From positions 1 through 23,032 of the forward strand of contig JAIPMN010037583.1 in NCBI GenBank assembly GCA_020650975.1: a stretch of 23,032 nt of DNA, in the 5' to 3' direction. Shown in pieces: positions 11,201-17,897 of this stretch (the first letter of the stretch is position 1; each line of letters opens with the position of its first letter). The translations under genes were made by a program, and so were the position numbers. Under the pieces are notes generated by a model. It saw nothing but the letters and a program-made list of their open reading frames with translations, ran no database searches and was not told where the DNA came from. This stretch comes from Apostichopus californicus (taxonomy: Eukaryota > Echinodermata > Holothuroidea > Aspidochirotida > Stichopodidae).

Positions 11201-14200
11201 GACTTGGATCAAATATATAATGAAATGAAATGAAATAACAAACAGTTAGAAAAAAAAAAAATGGGGGGAAAAAGTGCTCCTTTAATCTAAATTGCCTGCT
11301 TGGAATATAGCTCCACTTTTAGTCAAATTACAGTAGTGTGTATCACCTTTAAACCCTGTCTTTCTTCAATCTCCTTAAAGGCATTGAAGACTCGCCCCAA
11401 ACCGCGTGCTGCCATCTGAAAAAGTTAACTTTCTGTTGCTTGTAAGTGACGTTTTGTTCGTGTCGCTACAAAATGCAGACAGTAATGAAACGTGATACCT
11501 TGATTGTTATCTTTAGCTGGACCTGAGATGTCTATCGCTGTATCGTTTGTATACTGTGATGTGGGTATTGACCGCAGCTGTATGTACTGACTGTACACTA
11601 GTGTCTAATTACCGACGGTAGCAAGCTGTGTGTGTATTTTCTGGGATCGATGGTAGTGTTTAACACTTCTGTTACGCCTCATTCGAAACTAGGTCAAATT
11701 ACCGGCATTAGACATTTCTTTTTGCGCGAGTCTTCACACCCTTTAAACTAGATCCCCCAAAATTGCTTGACTTTCTCTCCAACCTGCGATGTTGCCTCTA
11801 CCAAAAAGAGGGGAGAAAGGAGAAACTGTTTTCTTTCTCAATTCAGCCATCTTTTTGGGCATTTTTTTTTTTGGCTGTTCAGCAAAGGAATGCTACAATG
11901 ATGTGATTTTGCTGTGACGTTGTCACAACTTGTCACAAGTCTGTATTTACTCTGTCGTTGTCGTTGATGTTGTTGCAAGTTTTGGTTTTCCTTCCCCACT
12001 CGGTCGTCCAGGATGCGCCGATGTCGGATTCTCGTGACGGTATGGAACCGGGCCAACAGGTATAGGAAATAAATTTAATAACAAAAGCAAAACAAAAGCG
12101 CATCTTGGGAAATAATAGCAACCGAAATATCATTTTTGTCACGGTGGATTTATATTGCAGACTTGAGGTTTCTGTATTATCTATGAGGACATTATTAGAA
12201 CAAACATCAGTAGAAACTGACGTTCTTTCACCCTGTTTACTTCATCCAGTTTCATTTTTCTTGGTGGTGGAGGGTGATGGGTGTGGGGAAGTGGGGGGGG
12301 GGGTTAAATGCCACTCTGAATACTTAAAATATGCAAAATTCTTAAAACCACAGAAAGATAAAATGTAAGAGACAGATCAAGAAAATCTTACTTTACTTTG
12401 CATATACCACAAGGGACAGAGGTGATCAGGCTAATTAGCCATGTGAAGTTGCACCTCTTTGGGCGTGGGTTGGAGGGGGAGAAATACACCAAAGGTTTCG
12501 TACGGAAATATTGCATAATATTGCGTTCACCTGGTGTTTGTAATTGGAATTGAATATAAAGTGTAGTAGGTTCGATGCTACTTCACAAAATTGATTGATC
12601 TTTTAGCTTTCAATTCAGTCTTTGTCTCTGAAATGCTCTCTCAACCGATTCTCCATTCAGTGATAAAACGACATCTGGAGTCTACTTAAACAGGCACGTA
12701 TCCAGGGGGGGGCGTTGGGGGCGCGCGCCCCCTGGGTAAGAAAAAGAGGAGAGAAAAAAAAGAGAAGAAAAAAGGGAAAAAAGAGGGGGAAAAAAAGAGA
12801 AGGAGGATAAGAAGGAAGGGAAAAGAAAAAGAAGAAAGAGAGAAAAGGAGGGAGTAAAAGAAAAATGCCAAGACACAGGGAAGAGAAAGAGGAACAGTGA
12901 CATCATTACAGCGCTGATCCCTATTATATACACAGGGTTATATCCAGTTACGGATCGAGGATTTCGGAAGGGGCGTGCGCCTCACCCTACCCCTTACACC
13001 GACAACTCCATTTTTGACGTTTCCATTTTTCCTTTCTCACTAATGTATCTATATATATGCTATATATGGTCTATCATAACGCATGTGTGTGTATGGACGC
13101 CTTAAACAATTGAACAATTGTGCTATGAAACCAACTGTGGCTGGTCTTGAACTCGACCGATTCGTCGGGGAACATGGCGCATTTCAGGAAGGGGGCGACC
13201 GCCCCTCCACTGAGCAATTTTTTTTTAGTAGTAGTAATTTCAAAATAGAAAATGCTTATGTGAAATTTACAAGGCCTGGGAAGTGTCATTTCCAGCGATC
13301 TGGGAGGCATTTTCGGCCAAAATTTCCTTGTACGCTTCGCGCCAACTCATGGTGGCGCTACGCTTAGATAGCTTGCCCTTCCCTTGGCAAATTCCTCGCT
13401 ACACGCCTGTTCGAATTTGTAAAGCAAAGAGCAGATGTCACATCATACCAGTGAGCATGAAAATGGCCTTCCAAGATGCACTGCCTCAAAACTGTCTATG
13501 TGTGTAGTCAAAGGCGTATGAGCCCGATTGGACTTGGGGGGGGGGGGGGCCTGTACTGACTTGCCCGAAAAATATAACCAAAATTTTTTGCGCGCGGAGC
13601 GCGCAATCAACGTGTTAATGTCAATATCATATAAGCAAGCATCGGTTATAACATCGCATGCCATCGTGTACCGTACGGTCCGTGAAAGTTGCGCAGTATA
13701 CCGCCGGATGCTAATGTAAACAACGAAATGTCTTATGTAGATGGAGAAAAAGCATGGAGGTCCAATTATGTCAAAACTCTCTTTTACATTAGTAATGGCG
13801 AATTAGACGGCCACGCTTAGAGCCCCCCCACCCCCCGCCTCCTACGCCTATGTATGTAGTGTTCGGTATCGAAATATCTGATATATCTGATATCGGAAAT
13901 ATCTGCTATTTTTCATTTCCTTCAACAAAGTTTTCTAATAGCCGTTATAAGAGGTTTTAATATATCTACACCAATAAATTAACTGTGTCTGAATTTTCAA
14001 AAAATTCCTGACCAACATTCTTCATCATACTTCCCTTTACTCGTGCAATTTTGACTTGTCTGTTAGGGGTTCAAGGAGGTTTTCTATATTGGTTGTCCAT
14101 AGATGAAAAAAATATTGGTTGTCCATAAATGCCAGTAGTCAATGTGGTTTGAATACCCTCAACAAACTCTCTATTCCTTGGCTTTTATGCTCTCTGTCTT

Positions 14201-17200
14201 TGGCCTATGAAAAAATGTATACCAAAGCTAAAAGACGAAAACCCAACCCAAGTGCTGTAAAATGCTTTTCCTTTACACGCTAACAGCAAAACAATGCTTA
14301 ACAATGCTAGTGTGGTGCTCAGATGTTTAAACCGGTGATCAGACAATTTTAAATGCTGGGTAATCCCTTTTTTTAAGTCTTCAATATTTATAGAAAAACA
14401 TTAACAAAACAAGATTGATGTCAAGTAAATGAAATTAAAACCAAAGAACAAGGAAATGCTTATCATTTTGAAGGGAAAATTGAAAGGGGAAAAAAGGCTA
14501 TCATTTTCCAATTAAGTTGCTTCTGATCTGAACATTGAAAAATTGGATGTAGTACTACTCCAAAGAGAAGCAAACCCAATCTGAAAGTTAGGACACATCA
14601 GATGCAGTTCTGGTAATTATTGCATGGCACAGAAATTCAGTTGTGTAAACTATATAAACACTGGGAAAGTTTTTCTTATATCTTTCATTTTTCCCAAACA
14701 TTGCAATCATTTTTTTACACTATTTTTTGCATTCTCGTCACAGTGCCATCGGAGGATTAATTTTCAATCCAAGAATAGCTGCTACCTTGTTTATAAAGAA
14801 ATCACCAAACTGATTAGCAAGACTTTCAACACATTTGTTTGATGGCAATGTGGCATCATTTGGTACACCCATTAAGTCTTTAGTTAGACTGAAAAGTCGT
14901 CTTTGATCACTGCCACATTCCGCAATTTTGTTGCAATAATAGCTCCGTTTTTCTTGAACTAGAAGTTTATTAACAACTTTACATTGGTTTCTACAAATTT
15001 GCCAGTGGACAGTAAGACGAGTCGTCCTCCAGTTTCTTTCAGCCTTTCTTCGTCCATGTTTCGCATGTCTGAGTGTGTCTGTGTACCATGGGGTATTGGG
15101 TCGTAAAGTAATTGTCTTGGTACATTCTGGTGCATGGCGATCAACTAATTTGCTCAAATGATTAATGTAGGCAGCCACTAGCTCCTCAACCGACTGATTG
15201 ACATTCATTAAGGTTTCACAATGTTTGATGTCCTCAATAAAACCAGGAACATTGATATCACGAAACTTTCTGAACGTTGTAACTTTGCGAATGTGATCTC
15301 GTTGTAACTTTGCGAATGTGATCTGGTTTATGCGTATTGATGTTGAGACTTACAGCGTAATGATCACAAGTCAAATTTCCATTCATATTACCAAGACATG
15401 CGTCAACAGTAGATGGTGAACCATACAGTATGTCACTGTGTTCTCGGGTTATCACTACATCCAGGGTATGTCCAGCACGATGTGTTGCACCAATGACATG
15501 TTGTTTTAAACCATGGACATTTAAAAGTGTAGAAAACTTCTGTGAATCAACATCATTAGGGTTATCCAGGTGAAAGTTCAAATCACCAACGATGGTCACA
15601 CGATCTTTCATGGCAGTAATACTTTCTAGATAAAGTGCCCATTCATCAAAAAATATAGATTCTTGAATCCATTTTTAGAAGAGGGAGGGGGTCGGTAGAT
15701 AACACTTAATGCAAATTGTAAATCACCAGTGCTGATACAGCAATCCATATGCTCAAAATGCGTGTAGAGATTATCCTTAGTCGAGGTGTTAATCTTTAGT
15801 GATCTAGATTTAAACAGCACCCCAACCCCTCCTCCAGTCTTTCCGGTGGAACGGGGGACATGCTCAAATTCATAACCCGTAGGGACAAGGTTACCTATTA
15901 CAAAGCTGTCAGTCACATTTCCCAGCCATGTTTCAGTTAGTGCTAAAATGTCAATATCATTCGATACAACAAAGTCAGAAATTGCTGATGGAGCGAACAT
16001 TTTGTAAGAACACTATTAGCGGCTTGGTATGCTGGTTATTGAATTTAAGTTTATGATCCTTTTTTATGACATGTAAATTATTGCGGTGCTTTTTGATAGT
16101 TCTAACGTGGTTCAAAAGCCTTGGTTTAATTACAGTTTGAATTTCATATTGCATATCATTATGGTATGTTTATTTGAGTCCTGTAGGTAGCTGAATTAGA
16201 TTGTTGAAGTTTATCCCTGATTTGTTTACCCTCATTGACTTTGTTATTCCATTTAGCACAATCTCTTTTTATAAGCACTGGTATGCATCTCCTGAATTTA
16301 ATGCCAGCCTTTGTTCCTCTGAATAGAGTTAAATCATCTATTGTCCTTTTCCATGGCTGAAAGCCCACACAATTAAGACATCACAGATTTCTCTACAGCA
16401 AGAAGAAATTCTCTTCAGCAAGAAGAAATTCTCTTGTGTGTTTAATGGTTACTGCATGCATTCTTTTAACACTAGTAAGGACAGAAAGTCAAGATTTTTC
16501 TTACAAATACCCAGTGGTAATTCCAAGTACAAAAGTCATTAAAATATGTCCATATCCAACAGAATAACAAACACAACAAACACTGAAAAACACGGCAACT
16601 TTCCAAACAATATAACACAGGTTAATGCCAAAACATTGAGGAGCACTTTTGTAGAGCTGCCATAAGATAGTGCTGCTAACTGAAGTACATCTTGAGAGAG
16701 ATGTATATTTGACAGTCTTCCTGCAATATTTTATGTCATATTTTCAAGCCATGATGGCCGCCTATATATATATATTACAAATGGAAGAAGTATGAGTTTA
16801 TTTGATATTAAACACATATAACACAAGAAGTGTGAATTATATTATATTACACATGGAGAAAATTAAACTCACAAATGTGATGAATGGTTTCATCCTCTGC
16901 TGATTCTTGTCTTGGTCAAAATAGGGACGAGAGAAATACAACAGAGGTTTTTATAAATATGAATTAACGGCTCGTCTTCCTTGATTTTGCCCTCCTCAGC
17001 CAATCGACCCGAACGCTCAAGTCTACGCCAAGTCTAAAAGGAATTATCCAGAGGGAGTACCAAGACGAAGCTGTACTGTACATGGCCTACACTCCCAATC
17101 CATTCTGGTCGATGTCAAAGTGAGAAGTCCTTGATTACAAGAAAGAAATTGCGGACAAAACTGGTCAAGGTTTGTTCATCTCATTAAAATTATCCAGGTT

Positions 17201-17897
17201 TTTTTTTTTGTGGGTGGGGTGGGGAGTCCAGGGGGTGGGCATATTGGTCTGATATGAGGGCTCACTGACACGGCTTGGGTCTATGACCTTTCAGCCCTTG
17301 TCCCCCCTCACCTTCCCCTACCCCTCCCAAGGAAAGGGAATTGCCATGAAAGACAGATTTACACCCTACTTTAGATGTTATCAGTATAAGTCTGTCTGTT
17401 TCACTCTTCAAGGAGAGTGAGAAAACCCATCTCCGTACGTTTCCTCCTCCGCAACACAGATTTGAATCTCTCCTTAGCAGTTCCATTTCTGGCTTAAATC
17501 ATGCTACCCCCTCCCCATCCCACCACATTAAAATCCTGCTCCTACCCTCCCACTCCAATTCTGTTAAACTCCGCTATCATTCCAAGTCATGGTATAATTT
17601 AATTATGATCTCGTCAATGTCTCTCTCTTGTACGATCGCAGTTTTCCATCTCTCTCTCTCTCTCTTCACAACTCTTTCAGATCAACTGGGGACGGTAGAA
17701 ACGACCACAGTCAGTATGGTGAACCGCGAGAAGGAAGACAACGATGACAGGGCACCCTCCCCCACCCCGAGGGCAGTCAGAGCGTGGAAGGTTCCCCCTC
17801 GAAGGACTCGTCTCTCTCGCCGACCAAGAAGAAGAAGAAGTTCCGAACGCCATCATTCTTGTCAAAGAAGAAGAAGGACAAAAAGGCGGAGAGCTAG
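2031..17897 (+). CDS. ADD1: Adducin, C-terminal half (seven exons, 5' end outside window)
   Basis: Adducin is a membrane-skeleton protein. It caps actin barbed ends and recruits spectrin to actin, and in other species it is controlled by calmodulin and by PKA/PKC phosphorylation. Spliced translation gives, in order: the end of the head (LDNVIHLPDEV), the neck (ELEFKGMMRHLDNM, GYRTGYVYRQP, EKTKWLN), the tail entry (DPQQFTRQGQDPTEYK), GDKTHPGPISEVLAG, a 16-residue exon, GIIQREYQDEA with TPNPFW, a short acidic linker, and the Lys-rich MARCKS-related C-terminus. This order matches adducins from vertebrates and Drosophila. The linker between EVLDYKKEIAD and the MARCKS domain is only about 50 residues, well below the roughly 170 of human alpha-adducin. 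Invertebrates usually have a single adducin, so the symbol means family member, not strictly the alpha paralogue. The frame is interrupted at 8503 (TAG), about 9009-9013, 17036-17039, 17121 (TGA) and about 17765-17768. Family call is near certain; gene integrity is not. Confidence 0.93.
2202..4281 (+). other. Adducin intron A (2.08 kb)
   Basis: Bounded by gtaaga and tttgtgacag. 2640-3580 is very AT-rich. Read on the minus strand, it ends in an AATAAA-containing stretch near 2728-2745 and looks like retroelement or UTR debris. The GC-rich minus ORF at 3585-3776 adjoins it. Nothing else is supported. Confidence 0.55.
3585..3776 (-). pseudogene. GC-rich short ORF remnant, unknown origin
   Basis: On the minus strand an ATG at 3776 opens MASSVSAELRGL, meets TGA (3738-3740), and stays open in the same frame through GKLVFQVGGSNNMRRAGERV, APYEVLDVRDLTRRERREVF and FSVSELTSV to a stop at 3582-3584. 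The patch is distinctly GC-rich and CpG-rich between AT-rich flanks, and a gtaaga donor-like site sits right at its end. I do not recognise the family. It may be a first exon with promoter, or the coding end of a retroelement whose AT-rich terminal region follows. Not assigned. Confidence 0.3.
4282..4575 (+). CDS. ADD1: Adducin exon B: neck, GYRTGY block
   Basis: 98 codons, phase 0/0, acceptor tttgtgacag| and donor cac|gtgagt, a near-consensus donor. Translation opens GYRTGYVYRQPFVRHELKPK, the adducin neck signature (human GYRTGYPYRYPALREKSKK). It continues through YIYDNEFEKSKYESPIKML and EKTKWLN (human EKTRWLN), then ends in an acidic stretch, WGEKEEGEDEGYKTKIH. In mammals this region precedes or contains regulatory kinase sites, which I did not try to map here. 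It is the longest intact exon and has no disruption. Its GC is clearly higher than the AT-rich introns on both sides. Confidence 0.94.
4576..8406 (+). other. Adducin intron B (3.8 kb) with long AT-rich block
   Basis: Bounded by gtgagt and ttttcacag. About 4830-8100 is a markedly AT-rich, coding-free block with many short runs of A. Its left edge, read on the minus strand, has a gtaataaag polyadenylation-like site (about 4886-4895), resembling the 2730-2745 edge in the previous intron. That suggests inserted repeat DNA, but I found no terminal repeats or target duplication. A GC-richer island lies at about 6340-6450. Confidence 0.4.
8301..8330 (+). repeat. G-rich tract, potential G-quadruplex
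   Basis: Thirty bases of almost pure G, broken by T and A, giving at least four G-runs of four or more. It lies about 75 bp upstream of the exon C acceptor on the transcribed sense strand. Confidence 0.8.
8407..8517 (+). CDS. ADD1: Adducin exon C: start of tail, with in-frame TAG
   Basis: Acceptor tttttcacag|, phase 0. Translation WVGDKDLKSGDAVAITDP then QQFTRQGQDPTEYK, followed by TAG at 8503-8505. DPQQFTRQGQDPTEYK aligns with the insect-type DPLQFVPAGTNPREFK, after which other adducins continue KVQQLIK. Here the codons after the TAG read KAKT before a possible donor acc|gtacgt at 8518, so the homology appears to run through the stop. Two alternatives remain. A weak donor at 8496 (gga|gtacaa) would splice the TAG out, joining in phase to a downstream acceptor after 9011. 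Or the stop is used and gives a short tail-less isoform. The exact 3' boundary is therefore uncertain. Confidence 0.8.
8745..8840 (+). repeat. 20-bp minisatellite, 4.8 copies
   Basis: Units start at 8745, 8765, 8785, 8805 and 8825 with an exact 20-bp period. Each has the form (cgg/ggtt)-act/ct-cccc-NNN-tagggag. Copies differ at several positions, alternating between cggactcccc- and ggttctcccc-type starts. It sits in the short intron between adducin exons C and D, about 240 bp after the TAG. Confidence 0.85.
9003..9099 (+). CDS. ADD1: Adducin exon D: KTHPGPISEVLAG block
   Basis: Preceded by a good acceptor (tctttgaatttcag|) and followed by cag|gttcgt. The homologous translation is QERFGDKTHPGPISEVLAG followed by ITYGDACRTQ. 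It matches adducin KISAGPQSHILEGVTWDEAS (fly) and KTAGPQSQVLCGV (human). It exits in phase 0, as exon E requires. From the strong acceptor the codons start VLK and then need one base fewer near 9009-9013 (aaaggc) to reach QERF, so a +1 indel is implied. Alternatively, the AG at 9010-9011 acts as the acceptor, and with the weak exon C donor at 8496 the frame is restored without any indel. The product would then be about nine residues shorter than family members here. An internal cag|gtataa at 9068 is a decoy donor that breaks phase. Confidence 0.8.
9351..9550 (+). mobile_element. Possible small solo LTR
   Basis: A 200-bp unit beginning TGTAGGGTTACACAG and ending AATAAAGTGTATTGTTTCACA, i.e. TG...CA ends with an AATAAA about 20 bp from the 3' end, as in retrotransposon LTRs. 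It is more GC-balanced than its flanks. The bases next to it (gttgg / tagca) do not form a target duplication, so the boundaries or the call may be wrong. Confidence 0.3.
9551..11040 (+). other. Adducin intron D, first part, no gene seen
   Basis: Low-complexity T, G and C runs (9702-9715, 9918-9931, 10484-10500), otherwise unremarkable AT-rich intron. The ORFs at 10066-10359 and 10534-10758 look like read-through of simple sequence. Confidence 0.5.
11041..11235 (+). mobile_element. Possible 3' tail of a LINE (CR1/L2-like)
   Basis: It opens with a 16-bp direct repeat (ctagctttagtgtttt-like, 11041-11071) and (ggtga)n. It then runs through cttgtacatcctgatccgc to a terminal pentamer array (atgaa)n at 11219-11235. 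Short tandem arrays at the 3' end are typical of CR1/L2-type LINEs that end without poly(A). There is no coding part, so this is only a resemblance. Confidence 0.3.
11375..11746. mobile_element. TTAA-flanked MITE (piggyBac-like)
   Basis: TTAA at 11375-11378 is followed by AGGCATTGAAGACTCGCC, and the other end (11743-11746, read inward on the minus strand) gives TTAA AGGGTGTGAAGACTCGCG. So there are terminal inverted repeats of about 23 bp with a fully matching TGAAGACTCGC core, and a TTAA duplication. About 360 bp, no coding. TTAA duplication is the piggyBac hallmark, although classical piggyBac ends begin CCC, so superfamily assignment is tentative. Confidence 0.65.
12012..12059 (+). CDS. 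ADD1: Adducin exon E: 48-bp small exon
   Basis: Acceptor ccactcggtcgtccag| with a pyrimidine-rich tract and donor cag|gtatag. It is exactly 16 codons, phase 0/0: DAPMSDSRDGMEPGQQ. It fills the gap between exon D (GITYGDACRTQ) and exon F (PIDPNAQVYAKSK), at the place where fly adducin has the variable stretch between VTWDEAS and ASKGIIQR. The sequence itself is not conserved, so the call rests on phase, splice sites and position. It is a multiple of three, so skipping it would keep the frame. Confidence 0.65.
12717..12732. repeat. Perfect 16-bp GC palindrome
   Basis: GGGGGCGCGCGCCCCC reads identically on both strands. It follows a run of eight Gs at 12705-12712 in a caggcacgtatccagg context and immediately precedes the polypurine tract. 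It probably belongs to a dispersed repeat that inserted in the intron. Confidence 0.85.
12738..12864 (+). repeat. Polypurine tract
   Basis: About 127 bases of A and G with only two T interruptions (12808, 12855). Two overlapping long Phe/Ser-rich minus-strand ORFs here are artefacts of the complementary polypyrimidine strand. Such tracts can form triplex DNA. Confidence 0.85.
13512..13849. mobile_element. MITE-like repeat with short TIRs and central palindrome
   Basis: The left end AGGCGTATGAG matches the inverted right end AGGCGTAGGAG (10 of 11), each followed inward by a G-run (13537-13550 on +; C-runs 13823-13837 at the other end). Inside lies TTGCGCGC-GGA-GCGCGCAA (13588-13606). The CpG-rich character and symmetric layout suggest a small non-autonomous element. 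No clear target duplication seen. Confidence 0.45.
14738..16380 (-). mobile_element. LINE fragment (CR1/L2-type), endonuclease part only, degenerate
   Basis: Read on the minus strand from 16368: leader FRGTKAGIKFRRCIPVLI, then KPLIVFLQNVRSI (about 16010). Next comes an apurinic-type endonuclease with NDIDILALTETWLGN (catalytic Glu), LSVIYRPP, VTIVGDLNFHLDNP (Asp-x-Asn), RAGHTLDVVIT and CDHYAVSLNI (final His). It ends with the post-endonuclease spacer TPWYTDTLRHAKHGRRKAER. The reverse transcriptase that should follow is absent; homology ends near 14738. Frames are broken near 16005 (small deletion), in an A6 run at 15648-15653, and by a 25-bp duplication at 15275-15324. A dead copy in an adducin intron, opposite to the gene. 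Confidence 0.9.
15275..15324. repeat. 25-bp tandem duplication inside the LINE
   Basis: 15275-15299 is repeated exactly at 15300-15324 (unit begins cgttgtaactttgcg). Because 25 is not a multiple of three, it breaks the LINE frame directly after the endonuclease domain. Confidence 0.95.
16396..16435. repeat. 20-bp direct repeat, two copies
   Basis: Two exact head-to-tail copies of cagcaagaagaaattctctt, at the 5' side of the LINE remnant (minus orientation). Possibly part of its leader region. Confidence 0.95.
17000..17169 (+). CDS. ADD1: Adducin exon F: GIIQREYQ block, frameshift plus TGA
   Basis: Acceptor ttgccctcctcag|, donor caag|gtttgt. Entering in phase 0 it reads PIDPNAQVYAKSK. Homology then moves one base on at the AAAA run (17036-17039) and continues GIIQREYQDEAVLYMAY, then TPNPFWSMSK, TGA (17121-17123), EVLDYKKEIADKTGQ. 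Human adducin has ASKAIIEKEYQ, GPNPF and TDRELEEYRREVE at the same spacing; the TGA falls exactly where human has Arg. The other open entering frame (STPSLKGIIQ) needs no indel, but it would conflict with the phase left by exon E and fits the family worse. Exit phase 1 is completed by exon G. Two disruptions occur in 170 bp. Confidence 0.85.
17170..17680 (+). other. Adducin intron F (0.5 kb)
   Basis: Donor gtttgt, acceptor preceded by (tc)n at about 17649-17665. G-rich (17210-17240) and C-rich tracts are present. No additional tail exon was recognised, which supports a genuinely short linker before the MARCKS domain. Confidence 0.6.
17681..17897 (+). CDS. ADD1: Adducin terminal coding exon: MARCKS-related domain, stop TAG
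   Basis: A (ct)n-rich acceptor tract ends in actctttcag|. Entered with the G left by exon F it reads DQLGTVETTTVSMVNREKED and then DDRAPSPTP. Homology then continues one base out of phase (missing base in the C-run about 17765-17768) as EGSQSVEGSPSKDSSLSPT, the Lys-rich tail KKKKKFRTPSFL, SKKKKDKKAES and TAG at 17895-17897. This basic Ser-containing C-terminus is the adducin MARCKS-related domain. In other animals it binds calmodulin and acidic lipid and is phosphorylated by PKC at the Ser in RTPSFL (here codon 17853-17855), releasing adducin from actin. Without the frame correction the tail would be Arg-rich nonsense ending in a different stop. Confidence 0.93.

Larger units (their letters stand above)
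12060..16999 (+). other. Adducin intron E (4.9 kb), transposon-rich
   Basis: Between donor cag|gtatag and acceptor cctcctcag|. It holds the GC palindrome, purine tract, MITE-like repeat and LINE fragment listed separately. 13130-13410 also has CpG-rich repeat-like sequence around gcgccaactcatggtggcgc, an imperfect palindrome. 13860-14730 and 16440-16990 show nothing beyond AT-rich intron and a (ta)n run near 16764-16776. Confidence 0.6.

Noticed and set aside
12682-12933. Two overlapping Phe/Ser-rich minus-strand ORFs
   Set aside because: They are the complement of the polypurine tract; low complexity, no start context or homology.
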